A stretch of DNA of 64,000 bases from assembly GCA_963585895.1 (NCBI GenBank), contig OY757904.1, forward strand, positions 9,919,599-9,983,598, read 5' to 3'. This DNA comes from Sepioteuthis lessoniana (Eukaryota; Mollusca; Cephalopoda; Myopsida; Loliginidae). Shown here in pieces: positions 56,008 to 64,000 of this stretch. The translations under genes and the position numbers were made by a program. Each line of letters opens with the position of its first letter. The stretch's first letter is position 1. The notes beneath the pieces were generated by a model. The model ran no database searches. It worked only from the letters and a program-made list of their open reading frames with translations, and had not been told where the DNA came from.

Positions 56008-56960
56008 CACATTGCCCAGTCGGTAGGGGTTGTACCATACACCGAATGCCTCTCTGCAGAGGAGTAAGACCCTCCCAACAACGAATGTCCTAGTAATAGG
56101 ACACTAAACAATCTAAAGGTAAGGTTCCAGTGATGCTGGGGCTTTGGGGAATGCGGAGTACCTGTTCATTGCCATTGCTCCAAGGTCCACTCTGGCCCGG
56201 TAGCACATGGCTTATACGAAACTGAATTGTTTGAATTAGAACTGTTTGACTAAACTGAATAGCTTGAAATAGAAATGTTTTTGACGATTAAACTGCGTAC
56301 TTATACTAAATTGAATTGTTTGAAATGCAACTGTTTTTGACATTGGAACTGCACTTATGCTAAACTGAATTGTTTTATATGGAACTAATTTGACATTTAA
56401 CTGTGTGTAAACAAAATGTATACTTATACTAACCTGAATTGGCTGAATTAGAACTGTTTGAATAAACTGAATGGCTTAAAATAGAAATGTTTTTGAGAAT
56501 TAAACTGTGTAGTTATGCCAAACTGAATTGTTTGAAATAGAACTGACTAGTTGTATAAAAATGGATTTAGATATAACTAAACTGCGTCCTTATGCTGAAC
56601 TGATTTGTTTGAATTAGAATTGTTAGACTGAACTGAAAAAGTTGAAATAGAAATATTTTGGACAATTAAACTGTGTACTTACGCTAAACTGAACATCTTG
56701 AAATAGAACTGTTTTTACGACAAAACTGTGTACTAATGCTGAGCTGATTTGTTTGAATTAGAAGCGTTTGACTGAAATGAATAGCTTGAAATAGAAGTGT
56801 TTTTGAAAATTAAACTGTGTACTCATGCTAAACTGAATTGTTTGAAATTGAACTATTTACATAAAATGGATTTTGCGTTAGATAACCGACAAAGGTTGAT
56901 ATACCACAAGACCAACCAACCAACCAACCAACCAACCAACCAACCAACCAAACAAACAAA
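56008..56960 (+). mobile_element. Family D element, longest copy
   Basis: The head (56008-56215) has GCCCAGTCGGTAGGGG, ACACCGAATGCCTCTCTGCA, GAATGTCCTAGTAATAGGAC and CCACTCTGGCCCGG. The body (56220-56870) contains about eleven units of the ACTGAATTGTTTGAAATAGA array. The tail hairpin is at about 56873-56905, followed by (ACCA)n and (AACA)n to about 56980. Confidence 0.88.
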
Positions 56961-56980
56961 CAAACAAACAAACTAACAAA
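56915..56980. repeat. (CCAA)n-(CAAA)n tail microsatellite
   Basis: Ten or so ACCA units, then AACA units, directly after the family D tail. From 56985 to 57720 nothing else was recognised; the minus-strand frame at 57249-57482 matches nothing I know. Confidence 0.9.
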
Positions 56981-57721
56981 CAAAGCTTCTACAGAAATTT
57001 GATCTGATCTCCAATCTCTACTTCTGTACTGATAATCGTTACACTATCCAGCCCCTATCATTATATCAATTACTCAAATAAAATCACACGTAAGAATTGA
57101 TGTTAACTTTGTATTAGAAATCTACCAGCCAATAGAATCCAATATTACCCACGTAAACTCCTTAACTAAGAATTATTTCTTTAGAGAAGAAGAAAAATAA
57201 AAGAAAAAGAAAGAAAATATTATGAACCAAAGCCAAAAATCGAAGAAATCAGTGACTCATAAAATGAAATCTGAAAGCCGTGATGACTTGGGTTTGCTGA
57301 AAACATGCCAAACTGCCCTTGTCCAAGTGAACGGGATAAAAGTTCGCAGCTAATGTAATCCCTAACCCGTTCTGATGGAATTGTCGGCCGGTAATAACCT
57401 CGCTAGCTATCAAGCTAGCTGTTTCTTTTCTAAGGTTTTCATAACATAGCCTAGACGTAGGTTGATTGCTTTTACTCGACACTAGTCAGGGGAAAAATAG
57501 GTTGAAGAATTTAAAAGAAATGATGCGTTAACGTTGGCCATCAAAATGAATCTTTAAGCTGTCATTTCTTGCAAAAGTAATTTATTTTTCTACAAGCTAA
57601 AAGAATGTCCTTAACTTTTCTTTTAAAAATAATCTTTATTTAAGTATTGCTGACAAATCTCCAGTGTATAATGAACGATTCTTAAGAACACGACGAAGAA
57701 TAAAGACTTATCAGAAGATAA

Positions 57722-58380
57722 CGCCTTGTTGAGGTTGGGAGCGAGTCTTAGAATACGCCGTCTATATTCTCTGTAGATGGGTAAGATTCCCTTCTGAATA
57801 GGAATGTCCTGTATATGACACTGAACTGCGTTTGATGATATCTAGGGAAAGTATCTCTTTATTGCAATTACATCCAGGTCCATTCTGACTCCCAAGTAGT
57901 AGTATCTATTAGAGACTTATCTATGGGTAAAAAAGATCTCTTTAAAATCAAGTAGAACAGTGTGCATATTTCTTTTAAAAAACAACGGCGCAAAAATGTA
58001 TGCAACGAATTGTTAGTGATACATAACAATACTTGGAACTATTTAACTTTGTTGATATGTTAAACTGAATTGTTTTAAATAGAACTGTTTGATCATTTAA
58101 CAGCAAGTAAAGAAATCACTGATGTTTAATTGAATTGTTAGTCATTAATAGCCATACTTGAAAACATTAAACTCTGTGCAAACAAATGATTGATAATTAA
58201 TAGAATTATTCGTATTAGATAGAAATAAGTGAAACCATTTAATTGTGGGCAAAAAAAATGAGCTCAGGCACGTTCAAAATGTTATCTACAAAATGTGTTT
58301 GGATATCATACCTTTCGTATATATGTATAAAAAGTATTTGAAATTAAATAACCTACAATGGTTGATAAGAATTGAATGTG
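57722..58380 (+). mobile_element. Family D element, diverged copy
   Basis: Head words TTGGGAGCGAGTC, CGCCGTCTATATTCTCTGTA, GATGGGTAAGA, AATGTCCTGTATATGACACT, TCCAGGTCCATTCTGA and TATCTATGGGTAAA. The body has AACTGAATTGTTTTAAATAG units. The tail is ATTAAATAACCTACAATGGT, TGATAAG (58345-58371). Confidence 0.7.
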
Positions 58381-58589
58381 TACCGTTTTTTTTCGGTGAC
58401 AGCACTGATGAAGGGATAGCGTATTTGACAACAGTAGTTAATTTCAGTGACATGATAAATGATTGTGATGATGATGAACACGGTGATTTGGCTGGAGAGT
58501 CAAATATAAAGACAACAATTTGGATCTTTTGTGTCGACAAAAAATCATACACATATTCCGTAATTTGGTTTGGTCGATGGAACAATACT

Positions 58590-58860
58590 CATACAGTGTC
58601 TTGCAGAACCCATCAGGCGTCAGATTTGCAGTTCGTTTGAATTCAGAGTTTTCTCTACATCAAAGTCACTGTACCAAGGTTTAAGAGCTCACGCTGCCCT
58701 TCTACTTACTCATGTTTGGTGAGAGAGTAGCTGTATTCGTATATCTCCTAAGAGTATTGGCTCCATATGAAATACAAACAGTCCCGTTCAGGTGTTGAAC
58801 TTGGGTAACCGAATTGACTTCCTATGATGAAAACCGTTAGTTGACCACTGACTTCTTACG
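58590..58860 (-). mobile_element. SINE family C, old copy
   Basis: TTTGAATTCAGAGTTTTCTC, ACCAAGG, CCTTCTACTTACTCATG, GTATTGGCTCCATATGAAAT, AGGTGTTGAACTTGGGTAAC and CTTCCTATGATGAAAACCG follow the family C minus-strand order. From 58870 to 60265 nothing was recognised. Confidence 0.7.
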
Positions 58861-60269
58861 CAACCGTCATCTTCTTTTGTGTAACAGTTCCATAAATAAG
58901 ACACTGGAATTTCATTTTCAGTTTTCCGTCGAGAAAAGTAGAAATTTCAAAGTTATAGATCACCGATCGAAAAAATATAATCGTAAGTAGTTTGCATTTG
59001 GGGAGATTTCGTGGGTTGAAAGCGAAACGTTTTTCTTTGTATTTTAATTTTTTTTGTTTCAAAATTAAACATATATAAAGCAAATGTTTAAATATGCAAC
59101 AAGCAATGCAGAATTGCAAGCGATCTATTACCCGAAGTAAACAAATATGTATACAGCGAGTGCTGCAGTTGCTACAAATGTCAGTTTTACTATGGAATTA
59201 ATGGAACCTTGTACTTAATATATCTTGCCTAAATGTAGATTCCTTTAAACAATAAATTTAAAATATCCAAGGTAATCATTGTATAAAAAAAGGAAATATT
59301 AAGGCGTATTCTCTCTAAAAAAAATCTTCCAGTTTTGCAGAATACCCAGAAGAAACGTGCACTGCGTTCATTGGTTCATGAGAATTCATTATTTTTGACA
59401 AAATAAAGCCAAGAAGCGTTTTGAGGAATTTCAGGAGGATCAGCCAGCAAATGCCATTATTATCAGTCCGTGAGATTTTAAAGTCTTGTATTTCACTGAG
59501 AGTCAACATAATCCATTGAGTGAAAAATGGAGCACTATATAAATATCATAACATCTGTTAGTCAGCGAATGTATTATCAATAACAACATCCCCCAAAATT
59601 ATGGTTTCATCCCAACACTGCAGTTCATTTACCATTCAATCCATAACATCTTGATGCTTTTTCCGTAAAATTCATTGAACTTATCACAAAGCAACACATT
59701 GAATATTGGACCCATTATCATCTGTAATTGTTTTCATGTTTCAGGTGCAATGAAAAGATATACGTCAGAGTATTTCTTTTCAAGATTGAGATTATCTCCA
59801 TTTCATCATTGATATTTCTATGAAATGTGATAATTCTCAGTAAATTTGCTTTGAATTATTTTATTTTCCTTCTATCTATAGTTGTATAAAAGGGTTTTGT
59901 CAGTGTAAAAGAACTTCTATCATGATTAAGTTACTTGTATTATAGGAATAATTTTGGCATTGTTCTTTGTAGAATTTTGATAAATAATCTGACAAGCAAA
60001 TTAATTAGAGTTTAACAGTTTCTTAGGATGACGTGTATTAGAAATTCTCTGTGGTATGGCTGGAAAAACTGTAAGATTGGCTTCACGGTTTCATCCTTAT
60101 AGGCATTACATTTAGCTTATTCTCCACAATCTTCGGGAATTTCACGAGCTGTCAGAAACCGCTGCTTCAGTTGATTCCCTTATTTTATATACTTGTAGCT
60201 TTCTCTTCTGCATTTATTTTATTTTGTGAGCCACTCTTTATTTTACACTCATCGAAAAATATAATACAG

Positions 60270-60985
60270 TACATGTGAAAAAGTAATACACCTGATACCG
60301 AGGTTGAAAATCTTAAAAAAATAGACATAATTAAAAAAGTAATAATTCAAGTTAGAATTTTAAAAGTAATGACAAATAAAATAGATATTTTTTCAAAATT
60401 GATAATCTCAGCTAAAATTATGAAAAAGAAATAAAATATAATAATCTAAGTTAAAATCAAAAAAGAATAATAATTTTTGTAAGAATCAAAAAAGGAGATA
60501 TAATTTAAGTATACATTAAAAAAAATTGATAATTAAACTTAAAATTAAAAATGAACAATACTGTGAGTTAAAATTCAAAAGGGAGTAAAGATTTAACTTA
60601 GAATAAAAAGAGGAATAATAATTTATGTTAAATTTCAAAAATGGATAATAATCTAAGTTAAAATTATAAAAAATGTAAGTTAAAATTTTAAAAAGGATGA
60701 TAATATAAGTTAGAATTTATAAGAAATACTAATTTAAGTCGAAATTTTAAAAGAATTTAATTGGTAAGTCAATAAAAATGGAATGATAATTTAAATTAAA
60801 ATTAAAAAGAAGGAATAATTGAAGTTGAAATCTTAAAAATTTTAAATTCAAGTAAAAATTAAAAAAGAATAATGATTTAGGTTATAATTTAAAAAAGGGT
60901 TAATACTAAAAAGGGTTAAAAATATTAGTACAAGTTAAAAAAAGAAATAATGATTTAAGTTAAAATTGGATTAGTAATTGTAGAT
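60270..60985. repeat. Degenerate AT-rich tandem array
   Basis: More than twenty drifting units of roughly 28-36 bases on the theme AATAATTTAAGTTAAAATT, AAAAAAGG. The plus strand is almost free of C. Unit length varies, so this is an old array or one prone to slippage. Confidence 0.8.
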
Positions 60986-61032
60986 CTGTGGTAACTTATG
61001 TTTATCAACTCACTTCATTTATTTTTTAAAAT

Positions 61033-61398
61033 TTGCTTGTTTTTTGGGGGAGGATGGGGACAGTTTTCTTATCTTACATATTAAATTTATTGGTTTATTC
61101 TTTAAATTGCCCCTATACTTTTTATTTCGATGAAAGTGATTTTTATTCTTCTTATGTCTGTTTTTTTTTTATTGCAGCCCGCATTGTTGTTATTCGATGC
61201 CTTATTTTTTTAAATTTACATACTTTTCTTTTGACTATGTTTCACCGCAAATCCATGTTGACTCGTGACCAATATTTGACCATTATCCTCCTTATGGGTC
61301 CTCTCATCAAACATTTACTTGATGAAGAACACATAACTCTTGTTATAAACGTTTATAATTTCGGGAGTGCCAATCGCACAAAACCCACACAACTCTGA
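61033..61398 (+). other. Unrecognised 121-codon open frame
   Basis: Hydrophobic, Phe/Leu/Tyr-rich translation with possible membrane-like stretches (VFLSYILNLLVYSLN, CFFFIAARIVVIRCLIFLNL). It resembles no family I know and lies in T-rich DNA where such frames arise by chance. Confidence 0.2.
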
Positions 61399-61593
61399 AC
61401 TTCTTTTCATTCCGACCTGTTTCTCCGTAAAAAAACTATTGTTTATTTTATTAACTTCATATTTACTTTAAATCACTTTTCGAAATTTTTAATATGAGTG
61501 TTTTACTTTTTAATTTGCTTGCTGTAATTTATTTTTAACTTGATTATCGTAATTATTGATTACCATTTATCTTTTATTGCGCATTACGTTTTC

Positions 61594-62093
61594 ATTTGCT
61601 TGGTTAAATGCAAAAAGTATTGGTTGGTTAAATGCAAAAAATATTGCTTGGTTAAGAGCAAAAAGTATTGCTTGGTTAAATGTAAAAAGTATTGCTTGGT
61701 TAAGTGCAAAATGTATTGCTTGGGTAAAATTAGAGTGTATTGCTTGGTGAAGGGCAGAGAGTATTGCTTGATTAAGTGCAAAAAGTATTGCTTGGTTAAG
61801 AGCAAAAAGTATTTCTTGGTTAAGAGCAAAAAGTATTGCTTGGTTAAGGGCAGAAACGATTGCTTGGTTAAACGCAAAAAGTATTGCTTGGTTAAGAGCA
61901 AAAAGTATTTCTTGGTTAAGAGCAAAAAGTATTGCTTGGTTAAGGGCAGAAACGATTACTTGGTTAAACGCAAAAAGTATTGCTTGGTTAAGGGCAAAAA
62001 ATATTGATTTTTTAAATGCAAAAAGTATTGCTTGGTTAAGTGCAAAAAGTATTTCTTGGTTAAGGGCAAAAAGTATTGCTTTGTTAATCGCAA
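61594..62093. repeat. 24-bp minisatellite, about 21 units
   Basis: The unit is TATTGCTTGGTTAAGNGCAAAAAG. The marker variant GGGCAGAAACGAT recurs at 61848 and 61944, exactly 96 bases apart, so four units form a higher-order repeat in part of the array. Because 24 is a multiple of three, long frames stay open on both strands (plus KYCLVKCK, minus ALNQAILF repeats). I see no evidence that either is expressed. Confidence 0.95.
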
Positions 62094-62099
62094 GATATA

Positions 62100-62510
62100 C
62101 TATTTGAAACAGCAATTATAACCGTAAAAGATACATGATCATCGATGTAAGTGTCATATCTTATAATAATAATTTTATTGATAAAATATATTTTTAGAAG
62201 TCATTTAAAAACTTAAATGTTGTAAAATATGTAAAAAGGATAATATTGTGTTATTGATTGAATAAAATAAAATCTTCGTAAAGTGCATTAACAAAATAAC
62301 CCGGAGTAGAAAAAAGGAGAGCAATTCAAGGGACAGAGAGGTCGGGGATTGGATATGAGTGTACAGGTTGAAAAAGACCAATGAGAAATTCAGAGGGGAG
62401 AAGAAGACACAAATGAAAAGTGAGAAGAAAAAAAAAGTCGTGGAGGCAGGAGAGTTAAGGTGAAAAGAGTGAATAAGTAAGAAGAGGGAATGGGTAAGAG
62501 AAATGATTAT
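62100..62510. other. No recognised feature
   Basis: AT-rich, then a purine-rich stretch on the plus strand (about 62300-62500). No gene supported. Confidence 0.5.
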
Positions 62511-62557
62511 CTTCAGTCTTGTCTATTCGAGCTTTTATCAAATTGGTTCTAATAGTA

Positions 62558-62635
62558 TTTGCCTGGGTTGCCATTAACTACAACTTATGAAGGTTGATAT
62601 GCCATTACACAAAGAAACCAAACCTATTAACAACA
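62558..62635 (+). mobile_element. Solo copy of the shared A/D 3' tail
   Basis: TTGCCATTAACTACAAC...GAAGGTTGATATGCCATTA then AAAGAAACCAAACC, without an upstream head. From 62640 to 63230 nothing was recognised; the short plus-strand frame at 62587-62829 matches nothing known. Confidence 0.65.
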
Positions 62636-63235
62636 ATTCAGTTTCTTTCTCGAGGTTTCTTCAACGTACCTGTCTATATTATTGTGTGCGATTTCTTTTG
62701 CTTGTCTTGTCAGGTGTGCATGTAGCTCTTTCTTCCTATTTTGGTTTTGTAAATGTATCATTCCTGTTTTTTGTTGTGGGTCTTTCTGTTATTGTTGTTG
62801 CTGTATTTATCGTCATTACTTCAAGTTAAAGTGATTGGTATTTGAATAGTATCGACTCTTCAGTTTTATCTATAATTCGGTTTTATTACAGAAAACGAAG
62901 TGCTCACTAGTTTTGTACAAGAAATGATATTTTAATTCTCTGTTTGCAATTCATATATTATCTTTAGCCTTGCCTTTATTATTATCTATGTTTATTACCA
63001 CGGATATCTTGTTCCTTTTATCAAACTCAACTTAAAGAATATTTTCTTCACTCAGATCCATTCTGAAAAATACACATAAAATATCCCAATTGATAGATTG
63101 ATTCTAACGGCATTTCAATCCGTCCAGATTTACTTTATGCTTAGAGGTTAGGGAAAGGCTTTCATTGGACGTTCATATTTACATTTTTTGTTTATGTGTT
63201 TCTTATGAAATTTTCCCCACAAGATTAATTTTTAA

Positions 63236-63460
63236 ACAAATCTAGTTGATCCATAGAAGGGACCCCAACCAGTAATACCCCTTGGAGTCGGAGTGGACCT
63301 GAGAGTAATGTCAATGAAAAGATTCTCCTCACTCCCCGTAAATGGATCCTCACCACAGGATGCTCTTTAGTGTCATACCCTGGGTCTCTTCTTTTAGGGG
63401 CCTTACCTCTCTGCTAGGAATGTAGTCAGCCTATTCTAAGCTCTGCCGTCAGGGTAAGAG
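63236..63460 (-). mobile_element. Family D head fragment
   Basis: Plus-strand TGATCCATAGAAGGGACCCC, CGGAGTGGACCTGAGAGTAA, TCAATGAAAAG, GTCATACCCTGG, CCTTACCTCTCTGC and GCCTATTCTAAG follow the head in reverse complement. No array or tail is present. Confidence 0.6.
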
Positions 63461-63594
63461 AAATGTCACCATTTAATTTCTTTTTTTTATTCAAAAACAA
63501 CCTGATGGATCATACTTCTGTTTTCTTTCTTATATGTCCCTATACATGGTTAAACTGTGTTCAGTAAATATCTATATAAAATTTATTATATTAG

Positions 63595-63597
<3 letters not shown>

Positions 63598-63674
<77 letters not shown>
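63598..63674. repeat. (TA)n microsatellite
   Basis: About 38 uninterrupted TA units, one of the longest in the window. The last 325 bases show nothing recognisable. Confidence 0.95.
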
Positions 63675-63677
<3 letters not shown>

Positions 63678-64000
63678 TCAATCAGAAAATGAGATATGTA
63701 GTACTAATATATCTAATGTAGATAATTTTGAAAGAAAATACAATGCGAGGGATGTAAAAAAGTCTACGATCAGGCCAGAAAAGGAATCTTTTAAAGCCAT
63801 GAATAGTATATACTATTCAACGTAATCATCCTTCAGTAAAATACACTTTATACACCAATTCTCAATTTTTTAAAACTCTTACAAAATCCTTAATATTGTA
63901 AAATTAAACAATTCAGCTCGTCTCTCGTGTGATTATCCGGTTGTTCATTTATTTTGTGTGATAGAAAAAAGTATTTTCAACTCATTATATCACTTCATCT

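Noticed and set aside
57249-57482. 77-codon minus-strand frame with mixed composition
   Set aside because: It resembles no known family, has no splice or promoter context, and is of a length expected by chance.
61594-62093. Minisatellite as a possible CRISPR array
   Set aside because: The 24-bp units are contiguous with no unique spacers, and the genome is eukaryotic.

Overview
This is a repeat-dense, AT-rich stretch of a metazoan genome with no host gene that I can recognise. It has long (TA)n, (CA)n and mixed microsatellites, many tRNA-derived SINEs, RTE-type and restriction-endonuclease-type LINE remnants, a Ty3/gypsy retrotransposon, a mariner copy, and a 200-base assembly gap at 13001-13200. 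This mixture fits a mollusc, probably a cephalopod such as an octopus, but no single feature proves the taxon. The window is best read as intergenic or intronic sequence built almost entirely from layered transposable elements.

Layout. 1-4.6 kb holds SINEs of three families and an inverted pair of another repeat (family F). 4.98-8.44 kb is a family D element split by a LINE. The LINE has an intact reverse transcriptase reading frame on the minus strand, an inverted endonuclease segment on the plus strand, and a 10-bp target duplication. 13.2-14.65 kb has an R2-like LINE remnant at the gap edge and an internally deleted mariner whose deletion junction carries telomere-like repeats. 16.9-23.5 kb has SINEs, a Tc1-like MITE, two long family D copies and a second R2-like remnant. 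25.4-26.1 kb is a polypyrimidine tract. 27.7-30.7 kb has a solo LTR, two SINEs (one with a perfect 15-bp duplication) and a third R2-like remnant. 32.6-34.3 kb has hammerhead-like motifs beside a possible Penelope-like endonuclease relic and an RTE endonuclease fragment. 35.9-36.3 kb has a GC-rich chain of tetraloop hairpins ahead of a SINE. 47.8-53.0 kb is a three-layer nest: an RTE LINE fragment interrupted by a gypsy element, itself interrupted by a SINE. 54.4-58.4 kb has another RTE copy and two more family D elements. 60.2-62.1 kb has a degenerate AT-rich tandem array and a 24-bp minisatellite.

How the parts relate. The working names A-G are mine. A, B, C and E are tRNA-headed SINEs. D is a longer element with a hairpin-rich head and a tandemly repeated body. 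F and G are unclassified. A and D end in the same 3' hairpin tail (TGGC..AACC..GGTT..GCCA) followed by ACCAAA-type repeats, which suggests that one partner LINE mobilised both. Several families run straight into (TA)n tracts at one end, so retroposition probably seeded some of the microsatellites. Every autonomous element seen is broken, although the RTE reverse transcriptase frame at 5.6-7.4 kb is still open.
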